Positions 8,743 through 17,153 of a DNA stretch of 64,000 nt are shown piece after piece. The stretch is from Streptomyces lanatus. Lineage in GTDB: Bacteria > Actinomycetota > Actinomycetes > Streptomycetales > Streptomycetaceae. Each line of letters starts with the position of its first letter. Position 1 is the stretch's first letter. Below the pieces are notes generated by a model. The model saw only the letters and a program-made list of their open reading frames with translations, did no database searches and was not told the origin of the DNA. The DNA lies in NCBI RefSeq assembly GCF_014655715.1, contig NZ_BNBM01000013.1:1-64000 (forward strand), in the 5' to 3' direction. Made by a program: the position numbers and the translations under genes.

Positions 8743-8837
8743 GGCGGCAACTCCTGTGAGGGGCAAGGAGGGATCGGCCCCCTTGCGGCGAGACGTGAAC
8801 GCGGCCGAGGTCGGGCGGTCGGGGACGGCCGCCCGGG

Positions 8838-9881
8838 TCACTCCTGGACCTTGCCGCCGGTGATACGGGAGATGGCGAGGGCGACCAGGATGATCAGGCC
8901 GTTGAGGGCGCCGATCCACTGGGCGGGGACGCCGCCGAGTGTGAGCACGTTCTGGATCATGAACAGCAGCAGGATGCCGCAGAAGGCGCCGAACATGGTG
9001 CCCTTGCCGCCGTTGAGGCTGATGCCGCCGATGACGGCGGCAGCGAAGACGGTGAAGATGTAGCCGTTGCCCTGCGCGGAGGCGACGGAGGCCAGGCGTC
9101 CGGAGAGCATCAGTCCGGCGAGCGCGGCGAGCACGCTGCCGGTGACGATGACGATCCACAGCACCCGGTCGGTGCGGATACCGGCCGCCTTCGCCGCGTC
9201 GACGTTGCCGCCGATGGCGTACAGCGAGCGGCCGAAGCTGGTCCAGCCGAGCACCACGATGGCGACGGCGAACAGCACCAGGCAGATCCAGATCGACGCG
9301 GGCATCCCGAACCACTCGGCGGTGCCCAGGTAGAGCATCGACTCCGGCAGCTGGAAGAACGTCTGGCCGCCGGAGATGCCGGTGAGGACGCCGCGCAGCA
9401 CGATGAGCATGCCGAGGGTGACGATGAAGCCGTTGAGCCCGAACCGGATGATCAGCAGGGCGTTGACCACGCCGACGAGCGCGCCCACGGCGAGGGTGAC
9501 GGGGACGGCCCACGCGCCGGAAAGCAGTCCGAGTCCGTGGCCCGCGCCGACCGGCACCACCAGCCAGGCCGCGACGCCGGGTGCGAGGCCCATGGTGGAC
9601 TCCAGCGACAGGTCCATCTTCTTGACGATCAGGACCATCGTCTGGGCGAGGACCAGCAGGGCTATCTCGGCCATGGTCTGCAGGACATTGATCAGGTTGT
9701 CCGCCTGCAGGAAGACCGGGTTGATGATCTGTCCGACGACGGCGATGACCACGATGGCCGGGACGAGCGCGAGGTCGCGCAGGCGGGCCAGGGGTATCCG
9801 GCCGCCGAGCAGCGCGGTCCGCTTGGGCCCTGCCTCTTCCGTCTTATGGGCGGGTGTGTCCGCGAGGGCGGTTTCAGGCAT
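8838..9881 (-). CDS. sugar ABC transporter permease (RbsC-like)
   Basis: About 347 residues with 8-10 hydrophobic segments and the BPD_transp_2 fold of RbsC/XylH-type permeases. The conserved cytoplasmic loop GRSLYAIGGNVDAAKAAGI and the later VIGGISLNGGKGTMFG are diagnostic. ATG 9881 has AAGGAG about 9 bases upstream and overlaps the ATPase stop by 8 bases; the longer frame from 9917 adds 12 non-conserved residues. It is the membrane channel of the importer formed with the two genes upstream in the operon. Confidence 0.9.
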   Translation of the reverse strand: MPETALADTPAHKTEEAGPKRTALLGGRIPLARLRDLALVPAIVVIAVVGQIINPVFLQADNLINVLQTMAEIALLVLAQTMVLIVKKMDLSLESTMGLAPGVAAWLVVPVGAGHGLGLLSGAWAVPVTLAVGALVGVVNALLIIRFGLNGFIVTLGMLIVLRGVLTGISGGQTFFQLPESMLYLGTAEWFGMPASIWICLVLFAVAIVVLGWTSFGRSLYAIGGNVDAAKAAGIRTDRVLWIVIVTGSVLAALAGLMLSGRLASVASAQGNGYIFTVFAAAVIGGISLNGGKGTMFGAFCGILLLFMIQNVLTLGGVPAQWIGALNGLIILVALAISRITGGKVQE

Positions 9882-11439
9882 CGAGGTCCACTCCTTCCAT
9901 CGCGGCCACGAGGTCATGGTCGTGCCAGCCGCGGGCGATCTCCGATGTCACACGGCCCTGGAACATCACCAGGACCCGGTCGCACATGCGCAGGTCGTCG
10001 AGTTCGTCGGAGGCGATGAGCACTCCGGTACCGGTCCGCGCGGTTTCCTCGACCTTGTCGAGGAGGAACTCCTTGGAGCGCACGTCCACGCCCGCGGTCG
10101 GGTTGATCAGGACCAAGAGCTTCGGGTCGTCGGCGAGGGCACGGGCCATGACGACCTTCTGCTGGTTGCCTCCGGACAGGGCGGAGACGGGCAGGTCGGG
10201 TCCGGGAGTCTTGATGGCCAGGTTCTCGATCAGGCCCTGGGCGAGGAGATCCCGTCGGCTGCGGCTCAGGAACCCGCTGCGGCCCAGCCGCCCCGGCACC
10301 GACAGGGTGGCGTTGTCGGCGATCGACATGTCGGGGACGAAGCCCTGGTGGTGCCGGTCCTGGGGGACGAATCCGGCGCCGGCGGCGAGCGCGGCGGGCA
10401 CGCTGCCGGGCCGGGGCCGGTTGCCGGCGATCTCCACGTCGCCCGCCGTTGCCGCCCGTAGTCCTACGACGGTCTCGGCGACCTCCGTGCGCCCGCTGCC
10501 GGCGGCGCCCGCGAGGCCGACGATCTCCCCGGCACCCACCTGGAAGCTGACATCGCCGTAGGTGGCGCCACTGTCCAGCGCGCGCACGGAGAGCGCGGGC
10601 GTGACGGTGGTGGCGAGGGAACTCGACCGCTCCTGCAGCCGGTCGGCCGCCGCCTCGCCGGTCATCGCCGCGACCAGTTCGGTGCGGGGCAGTTCCGCGA
10701 CCGGGGCGGTCACGATGTGCCGGGCGTCCCGGAACACCGTCACCATGTCGCAGATCTCGTAGACCTCCTGGAGGTGGTGGCTGATGAACAGGAAGGTCAC
10801 CCCCTGGCGCTGCAGGTCGCGGATCCGGTCGAAGAGGCGGTTGATGGCCGCCCCGTCGAGCTGGGCGGTCGGCTCGTCGAGGATGATGAACCGGGCGCCG
10901 AAGGACAGCGCCCGGGCGATCTCCACGAACTGCCGCTGCTCCACGCTCAGATCACCGGCCGGGCTCTGCGGATCCACGTCCACCGACCACGTCGACAGCA
11001 ACTCCTGTGCCCGCCGGCGCACACCCTGCCAGCTGATCAGCCGGCCGCGGCCGCGGCCGTGCCGGTTCAGGAAGAGGTTCTCGGCCACGGTCAGCGTGGG
11101 GATGATCGTCGACTTCTGGTAGACGCAGGCCACACGCTCTCGCCAGGCGTCGCGGTCGGCGAGTCGTGGTGCGGGGCTGCCGCCGAAGGTCACCGTTCCC
11201 TCGTCGGCGGCCTGGAGGCCGGTGAGGACGGACACCAGGGTCGACTTGCCGGCGCCGTTGCGGCCGACGAGCGCGTGGGTCTCACCGGGCCTGATGGTGA
11301 TCCGGGCGCCGTTCAGGGCCACCGTCGGACCGAATCGCTTGACTATGCCCGCCGCCTCGACGACGGGCAGGCCCGAGGGGACCCGTCCGTTGTCCGCCGG
11401 GACGGGCGCGGGGGTGGCCGTTCGCTCCCCGTCGCTCAT
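9874..11439 (-). CDS. sugar ABC transporter ATP-binding protein, double NBD (RbsA/MglA type)
   Basis: About 521 residues with two fused ATPase domains. The first is complete: Walker A GRNGAGKST, signature LSVEQRQ, Walker B FIILDEPT. The second has a degenerate Walker A (GAAGSGRT), an intact LSGGNQQK, and LLVLINPTAGVDV where DEP is expected, so the Asp and catalytic Glu of Walker B are missing. One fully active NBD and one structural NBD is a known arrangement in this subclass. ATG 11439 has AAGGCGG about 9 bases upstream. It powers uptake of the sugar handled by the operon. Confidence 0.92.
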   Translation of the reverse strand: MSDGERTATPAPVPADNGRVPSGLPVVEAAGIVKRFGPTVALNGARITIRPGETHALVGRNGAGKSTLVSVLTGLQAADEGTVTFGGSPAPRLADRDAWRERVACVYQKSTIIPTLTVAENLFLNRHGRGRGRLISWQGVRRRAQELLSTWSVDVDPQSPAGDLSVEQRQFVEIARALSFGARFIILDEPTAQLDGAAINRLFDRIRDLQRQGVTFLFISHHLQEVYEICDMVTVFRDARHIVTAPVAELPRTELVAAMTGEAAADRLQERSSSLATTVTPALSVRALDSGATYGDVSFQVGAGEIVGLAGAAGSGRTEVAETVVGLRAATAGDVEIAGNRPRPGSVPAALAAGAGFVPQDRHHQGFVPDMSIADNATLSVPGRLGRSGFLSRSRRDLLAQGLIENLAIKTPGPDLPVSALSGGNQQKVVMARALADDPKLLVLINPTAGVDVRSKEFLLDKVEETARTGTGVLIASDELDDLRMCDRVLVMFQGRVTSEIARGWHDHDLVAAMEGVDLDA

Positions 11440-11486
11440 CTCAACCGCCTTGTGCTGGATAGCCGTTGGGTTCTGAAGAAGGGATG

Positions 11487-12551
11487 TCAGCCGAGGTTGT
11501 TGCCCCACAGCGACTTGTCGTCGCTCTTGATGCTGGGCACGCCGCCGTAGGTGCCGCCGTCGGCGGTGACGAGCGGGGCGGAGAGCTGGTCCTCGAGCAG
11601 TCCGTCGCGGACCTTGATGATCGTGCTGTCATGGTCCGTCTTGCCGGGCTTGAACGTCTTCCCGTCGATCGCGGCCTTCAGGTAGTACAGGGCGTACTTG
11701 GCGTAGAGGTCAGCCGGCTGCGAGACCGTGGCGTCGATCTTCCCCTCGGCTATGGACCTCAGCTCCTCGGGGATGCCGTCGTTGGACACGACGAAGACGT
11801 GCTTCTTGTCCTTCGGGTCCACCAACAGCCCCTTCTGCTTCAGGACTTGCAGCGTGCCGGACAGGGCGAAGCTGGACTGCATGTAGACGCCCTTGATGTC
11901 CGGGTGCTGGGTCAGCCGCGTCTGGAGCTTCTGCGCGGCGACCGCGCCGTCCCAGTTGGTGGCCTCACCGAACACCTTGATGTCCGGGTAGTTCTTCTTC
12001 ATGCAGTCGCTGAACGCCTCGGTGCGGTCACGGCCGTTGATGGAGTCCAGGCCGCCCTGAAGCATGACGACCTTGCCCTTGCCGCCGAGCTTGGTCCCGA
12101 GGTACTGGCAGGCCTTCTCACCGTAGGCGCGGTTGTCGGCGCGTACGACCATGAACACCTTGCCCGTGTCGGGGCGGGTGTCCACGGTGACGACCGGGAT
12201 CTTCTTCGCCTCCATCTGCGCCAGGGTCGGGGCGATGGCGGCGGTGTCCTGCGGTGCCATCGCGAGGCCCTTGACGCCCTGACTGATGAAGGTCTGCGCG
12301 TTGGCGGTGAGCTTGGCGACGTCGTTCTGCGAGTTGGTGGTCTTCAGGTCCAGCCCCAGCTCCTTGGCGTACTGGGGCGTGTACTTGATGTACGAGTTCC
12401 AGAAGTCGGTGTCGGAGCGCGGATAGTCGACGCCGACCAGCGGCACGCCATTCGATGACCCCGTGGTGGTGGAGCCGCTGCCGCAGGCACTGAGCAGCGC
12501 CAGAGCTGACAGGGTGGAGACGACGGAACAGAGGGCGGTTCTGAGTCTCAT
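11487..12551 (-). CDS. sugar ABC transporter substrate-binding lipoprotein
   Basis: 354 residues. A lipoprotein signal with lipobox LLSAC ends at Cys 26 or so, followed by a Gly/Ser/Thr linker. The rest is a Peripla_BP_4 sugar-binding fold (GVDYPRSDTDFW, GLAMAPQDTAAI, VFVVSNDGIPEEL). ATG 12551 has GAGGAAG 8 bases upstream. It is the first gene of the 12-gene operon and would set import specificity. The ligand, L-galactose, L-fucose or a short oligosaccharide of them, cannot be read from the sequence. Confidence 0.92.
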   Translation of the reverse strand: MRLRTALCSVVSTLSALALLSACGSGSTTTGSSNGVPLVGVDYPRSDTDFWNSYIKYTPQYAKELGLDLKTTNSQNDVAKLTANAQTFISQGVKGLAMAPQDTAAIAPTLAQMEAKKIPVVTVDTRPDTGKVFMVVRADNRAYGEKACQYLGTKLGGKGKVVMLQGGLDSINGRDRTEAFSDCMKKNYPDIKVFGEATNWDGAVAAQKLQTRLTQHPDIKGVYMQSSFALSGTLQVLKQKGLLVDPKDKKHVFVVSNDGIPEELRSIAEGKIDATVSQPADLYAKYALYYLKAAIDGKTFKPGKTDHDSTIIKVRDGLLEDQLSAPLVTADGGTYGGVPSIKSDDKSLWGNNLG

Positions 12552-12627
12552 CGGTGCTTCCTCACGCCGGTCCCGTAGCGGGAGTTGCTTCGCCTCGACG
12601 ACATCTGCGTATCGCCGCGCAGCAGAG

Positions 12628-12635
12628 ATGGGATG
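12628..12635 (-). promoter_or_regulatory. CATCCCAT motif, copy A, candidate regulator half-site
   Basis: The plus strand reads ATGGGATG here, so CATCCCAT is on the minus strand, about 77 bases upstream of the binding-protein start. It is in inverted orientation to copy B, about 106 bases away. A third copy precedes the GH43 gene. The role as a GntR site is a guess. Confidence 0.3.
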
Positions 12636-12733
12636 TTTATAGGCCCGATCTCGAGGCGCTGTCCAGCCCTCTGTCGACTTTGCAGTGAAGTCCCAGCTCG
12701 TCTCGCGCGGCAAGGTCAAGGGTGGACAAGATC

Positions 12734-12741
12734 CATCCCAT
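12734..12741 (+). promoter_or_regulatory. CATCCCAT motif, copy B, candidate regulator half-site
   Basis: This copy is extended to CCATCCCATC (12733-12742). With copy A it forms an inverted pair (GATGGGAT / ATCCCATC) in the operon's upstream region. It shares CCATCCCAT with copy C in front of GH43. Confidence 0.3.
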
Positions 12742-12909
12742 CAATCATCGCTATCGAGCAGGATCAATCAGCCATGAGGCCCAAGAGGCATGCCATGCCC
12801 GCTCGGTCCGGAGGAGGCGGAGGCGGCATCCGGCGTCATCGCATCCACATGCCGCGCTTGATGCAAGCAAGTTGATCTCCTGACACTCCCTTGCGTTGGC
12901 TCAAGCGTC

Positions 12910-12919
12910 GAAGCGCTTC
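12910..12919. promoter_or_regulatory. GAAGCGCTTC palindrome, LacI-like operator candidate
   Basis: A perfect 10-base palindrome with a central CpG, the shape of LacI-family operators. It lies about 360 bases from the binding-protein start and about 350 bases from the decayed phosphatase gene, so its target is unclear. No LacI gene is close by. Confidence 0.25.
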
Positions 12920-13267
12920 CTAGCACTTGCCGGCAACGGACCGTCCACGCACCGGGGGCGGTGGTCTCGCCCCTGACGGGCGGCGCGCCACCCGTTCGCG
13001 GGCGAGTCGGCCCCCGCCCTTCGAGACCCGCCGACCCCAACCAGCTCCCCGTGAGGCACAGCAAATGGAGGCGGCCCGCATCGGCGGACGCACTGCGGAC
13101 GCTGCTGCGAGAGGACGCGCAGGCCCCGGCCTCGGTCGCTCTGGCACCCGGCCCCCGATCGCGCCAGTCGGAGCGCCGTGGAGCGGGGGCCGATCCAGGC
13201 TGGACGCAGCCGCTGGAAACCAGCACTGACGGACCCGGCGGTCCGGACGGAGGCGTGGCGGGTGGAG

Positions 13268-14550
13268 ATGGCCGACAAGCAGGACGCGCCCACTGCCGTT
13301 GTCGTGGTGGACCCGGACGGCACAGTGAGCGGCTGGAGCGAGGGGGGCCGGCTGCTGCTGGGCTGGACGGCGGAGGACACGGTCGGGCGCCCCGTGACGG
13401 ATCTGCTGGTCGATCACGCGCCGCCCGGCTTCCCCGAGGGCTACGGCACCGGCCCCGACCCCACGGGCTTCATCCTCCTGCGCCACCGGGACGGCTCCAC
13501 GGTGGACGCCGTAGTGACGGCTCACCCGCTGTTCGGCCCCGACAGGCGGGCCCTGGGCACGTGATGACCGTCCAGCGTTGGGGACGCCGCCCGGTGGTCG
13601 CCGACCGGGCCTTCGAGCAGTCTCCCTTCGCTCCGGGCGTCTACGACCCTGAGCTGCGGTTCCTGTCAACGCCTCCTCTGGCCGGGTGATCGCGCACTCC
13701 GAGGAGCAAGTGCTCGGTGAGAAGTACCGCGAGGTGCTTCCTGAATTCGACCGCACGCTGTTTCCCGAAAGGGACGACAAGCCCTGCACCGACGCGCTGG
13801 CCGAGGTGGCGAGGACGGGCGAGGCCACACGTCTCATCACCGTCTTCCGCCCTCGCGGCAGCAACTGCGCCAATGCCTGGGCCACCAGCTTCTGGCCCGT
13901 CCGGGATGCCGAGGGCAGGGTCCGCGCGATCGCCAACTGGGGATTCGACATGAGCGCCGAGTACTGGGCTCGGCAACGCCTGCTCCAGCCGACCGGCGAA
14001 ACCGGGGCCACCTGCCTGTACGCCGTCTACGACCCGGTCTCCCGGCGCCTGACGCCGGCGAGAGCCGGGCCATCCCCTGCCGCTGATCATCTCCCCGGAC
14101 GGCACCAGTACCCCGGTACCCGCCCAGCCGGGACCGCCGCTCGGCATCGGTGGTCTGCCGTTCGAGGCCACCGAGCTCGAACTGCCCGAGGGCAGCCTGC
14201 TCGCCCTCTACACCGACGGACTGCTGAAAAGCCGCGAGCGCGACGCCGACCAGCGGACCGCCGAACTGCAGCGCGCCCTGGACCCCTCGGCCACCTCACT
14301 GGAGGCCCTGTGCGACACGGTGATGAACGCGATGCTCCCCGACCGGCGCACCGACGACGCGGCCCTGCTGCTCGTTCGCACTCATGCGCTGGATCCCCAC
14401 CACGTCGCCGACTGGGACGTCGAGCCACCGATCAGGCTCCGGCTGATCCGCGACACCTCCCTGATCGACAGCGAATTTCCTGGCGCGCGGCACACCAGCA
14501 ACGGCAAGACGATCTGGTGCGCGCAGACCCTCCCCGCCTCTGGGCCGTAA
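13268..14550 (+). pseudogene. decayed PAS-GAF-PP2C (SpoIIE-type) phosphatase gene
   Basis: Pieces of one protein appear in order but in different frames. Frame 2 from ATG 13268 gives a PAS domain (VVVVDPDGTVSGW...LLGWTAEDTVGRPV) ending at a stop at 13562. The next piece, in frame 1 (QRWGRRPVVADRAFEQSPF...YDPELRFL), runs to about 13663. Frame 3 then gives a second PAS/GAF-like piece with EEQVLGEKYREVLP and AIANWGFDMSAEYWARQRLL to about 14000. A jump straight to GATCLYAVYDP means the phosphatase core with its metal-binding GDWFD and GDVVGHG is missing. Frame 1 then gives the C-terminal end (GPPLGIGGLPFEATELELP...LALYTDGLL...RTDDAALLLVRT) to 14550. That is three frame changes and a large internal deletion, so no working enzyme is made. 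Confidence 0.85.
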
Positions 14551-14951
14551 TGAGATCTCAGCCCACGGAGCGGCACCGGCCGAACGGCAAGGCACGGCAA
14601 CGGCACTGCTCGTCCGTACGGGAGCCCGCCGCCTGGCGAGGGCCGGCACCACATACGAGGCCGGCGACGACCGAAGAAGATCCGTCAGGTGACGTCATAC
14701 CGGCCTCCGTTGCCTGGGGTGTCGTCGCGCTTGACGAGCCGGACGATGTGTGTGCTGTAGGACAGGCGGTGTTCCCAGCGTCCTCGACCCGTCCCGTGTG
14801 AACTACACGGCCTTGACCTTACGAAGAATCGCTTTCCATCCCATGTTTCGACGCGATGCCTACCCACTACACGCCAATTGCATTACGTTTCCGTTCTTGA
14901 AGCCGCCCAAACATGTGATGACTGGCGGGTTTCTAGACAAGGAACGGGATC
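14551..14951. other. intergenic region upstream of GH43, no gene seen
   Basis: About 400 bases. It must contain the promoter of the GH43 gene, and base composition drops near 14800-14940. One CATCCCAT motif lies at 14837-14844. A 60-residue minus-strand frame (14685-14867) resembles nothing I know and has no ribosome binding site, so I do not call it. Confidence 0.45.
14837..14844 (+). promoter_or_regulatory. CATCCCAT motif, copy C, before the GH43 gene
   Basis: Extended as CCATCCCATG at 14836-14845, about 110 bases upstream of the GH43 start. It matches copies A and B upstream of the ABC importer operon, which could join the secreted enzymes and the uptake operon under one regulator. Confidence 0.3.
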
Positions 14952-17003
14952 GTGGACATCACCAGAAGACAGCTCGGGCAGCTCGCCGCGGTCGGCGCCG
15001 GGGCGCTCGTGTTGCCCGGCATGCTGCCACCGAGCCGGGCGGCGGCGGCCGTTCCTCCGGCCGGTGCGTGGGGCGATCAGGGCGACGGCACCTACCTCAA
15101 TCCGATCATCCCGGCCGACCTCAGCGACTGGGACTGCATCCGGGTCGGTGGCGACTACTACGGAATCACCAGTACGTTCGGGTACTCGCCCGGCATGGCC
15201 GTCCTGCACTCGAAGGACCTGGTCAACTGGCGGACGCTCGGCGGCGCGGTCGACGATGTCACCCGTATCGGACCGGCGCTGAACTGGGACCGGATGAACC
15301 GCTACGGGCGTGGCGTGTGGGCCGGGGCCATCCGCCACCATGCGGGGCGGTACCGGGTGTACTTCAACACGCCCGACGAGGGCTTCTTCATGACGTCGGC
15401 CCCGTCGCCGACCGGACCCTGGGAGCCGTTGCACGCGCTGTGGCGGACCTCCGGCTGGAACGACGTGTGCCCGTTCTGGGACGACGACGGCCAGGGCTAC
15501 CTGGTCACCACGAACTACGCGGACAGCTACAAAATACATTTGTTCAAGCTGTCCGCGGACGGGAAGTCACTGGTCGGCCCGTCCACGGTCATCCACCAGT
15601 CGTCACGCAGCGAGGCCAACAAGCTGTACAAGATCGACGGTGTCTACTACCACCTGTTCAGTGAGGTGAAGTCCGAGGGCCGGGTGCTCATGATGAACCG
15701 TGGCTCCAGCCTCCACGGCCCGTTCGAGACCAGGCAGTTGCTGCACGTCAACACCTCGGTGGACCGCGAGCCCAACCAGGGCGGGCTGGTGCAGACTCCG
15801 GGCGGGGCCTGGTACTTCGTGACCCATCACGGCCACGGCGGCTGGGAGGGGCGTGTGCTGTCCCTGCTGCCGGTGACCTGGGTGGACGGCTGGCCGATCC
15901 TCGGTGAGGTGGGCGCGGACGGCATCGGCACCATGGTGTGGACCGGCCAGACCCCCGCCGGCGGCACGCCCGGCATGCCGGTGGACGCGCTGCCTCCCGT
16001 GGTGACCAGCGACCTGTTCACCGACACCCGGCTCAAGCCGCAGTGGGAGTGGCACTACCAGCCACGCGCGGACCACTGGTCGCTGACCGAACGCCCCGGC
16101 TACCTGCGGTTGAAGGCCTTCACACCGCTGGCGGCCGACAACCTGACCAAGGCCGGGAACACCCTCACCCAACGCGTGCTGCGCACGGCGGGCGGCGCGA
16201 CGGTGACCGTCCGCCTCGAACTGGCCGGCCTCACCGACGGCCAGCACGCCGGACTGTGCCACTACGCGGCCACCTACGCCGGGCTGGGCGTGCGGCGCTC
16301 CGGGACCACCACCACGATCGCCCACAACGAGGGCGGCACCCTGACCTTCGGGCCGGAGATCATCCAGAACGCGGTGTGGCTGCGCACCTCCTGGGACGTC
16401 AACGGGGTCAGCCGGTTCTCCTACAGCCTCGACGGGAGCACGTTCACCCCGTTCGGCGGCACTTACCAGCTCACCTGGGGCGGCTACCGCGGTGACCGGC
16501 TCGGCCTCTACACCTACAACCCCAACGGCACCGGCCACGTCGACGTCGACTCGGTGCATTACACCATCGCACCCACCAGGACCCACACATGCGTCAGCGT
16601 GCGCAGCGGCAAGGTCGTTGACGTCTTCCGCGCGTCGAACGCGGACGGCGCTGCCGTGATCCAGTGGCCCGACAACGGCAAACCGAACCAGCAGTGGGCC
16701 TTCCAGTCCACGGGGGACGGCCACCACACCATCACCTGCGTCGGCAGCGGCAAGGTGCTCGACGTGGCGGGGTCCTCGACGGCGGACGGCACGGCGGTCG
16801 TGCAGGCGACCGCCGACGGCCGGACGAGCCAGCAGTGGCAGCTGCGCCCGCAGACCGGGGGCGAGTTCGTCCTGGTCAACCGCAACAGCGGCAAGGTGCT
16901 CGATGTCAAGGCAGGCAGCACCGCCGACGGCGCCGCGCTGATCCAGTACCGCGACGTCGGCAGCTCCAACCAGCGATGGACCTTCCGCCGCGTCACCGGT
17001 TAG
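14952..17003 (+). CDS. secreted GH43 glycoside hydrolase with C-terminal CBM13
   Basis: 683 residues. The Tat signal (TRRQLGQLA then a hydrophobic stretch, cleavage near residue 33) directs export. Residues 45-330 form a GH43 five-bladed propeller: the general-base Asp lies in ADLSDWDC, then SGWNDVCPFWDDDG and YYHLFSEV. A beta-sandwich GH43_C2-type module (about 350-540) follows, then a CBM13 lectin with three QxW repeats (NQQWAF, SQQWQL, NQRWTF). GTG 14952 has AAGGAA upstream. GH43 members with this layout are beta-xylosidases or alpha-L-arabinofuranosidases; the specificity is not readable here. The GH95 gene follows after 150 bases, so both probably work on the same cell wall glycan. Confidence 0.9.
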   Translation: MDITRRQLGQLAAVGAGALVLPGMLPPSRAAAAVPPAGAWGDQGDGTYLNPIIPADLSDWDCIRVGGDYYGITSTFGYSPGMAVLHSKDLVNWRTLGGAVDDVTRIGPALNWDRMNRYGRGVWAGAIRHHAGRYRVYFNTPDEGFFMTSAPSPTGPWEPLHALWRTSGWNDVCPFWDDDGQGYLVTTNYADSYKIHLFKLSADGKSLVGPSTVIHQSSRSEANKLYKIDGVYYHLFSEVKSEGRVLMMNRGSSLHGPFETRQLLHVNTSVDREPNQGGLVQTPGGAWYFVTHHGHGGWEGRVLSLLPVTWVDGWPILGEVGADGIGTMVWTGQTPAGGTPGMPVDALPPVVTSDLFTDTRLKPQWEWHYQPRADHWSLTERPGYLRLKAFTPLAADNLTKAGNTLTQRVLRTAGGATVTVRLELAGLTDGQHAGLCHYAATYAGLGVRRSGTTTTIAHNEGGTLTFGPEIIQNAVWLRTSWDVNGVSRFSYSLDGSTFTPFGGTYQLTWGGYRGDRLGLYTYNPNGTGHVDVDSVHYTIAPTRTHTCVSVRSGKVVDVFRASNADGAAVIQWPDNGKPNQQWAFQSTGDGHHTITCVGSGKVLDVAGSSTADGTAVVQATADGRTSQQWQLRPQTGGEFVLVNRNSGKVLDVKAGSTADGAALIQYRDVGSSNQRWTFRRVTG

Positions 17004-17153
17004 GTGACGCCGACCACGGCCTCGTTCGACGCCTTCACCAGCTCCTGTTGCTCTTACTGCCCCCGCCGCGTCTCCCCCTGATCCCCGCCACCGCTCGCAG
17101 GCCCTCTGCCGCCCGGATTCCGCACCCCTTCAGCAGAAAGAGGACTTTTCACA

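Larger units (their letters stand above)
12552..13267. other. long intergenic region with operon promoter, no gene seen
   Basis: About 716 bases between the binding-protein gene (minus) and the decayed phosphatase gene (plus). It must hold the promoter of the 12-gene operon. It is less GC-rich than its surroundings near 12600-12800, as promoter DNA often is. I found two CATCCCAT motifs and a GAAGCGCTTC palindrome, listed separately, and no convincing coding sequence. Confidence 0.5.

Noticed and set aside
14685..14867. 60-residue minus-strand frame before GH43
   Set aside because: No ribosome binding site, not recognised, and in promoter-like DNA.
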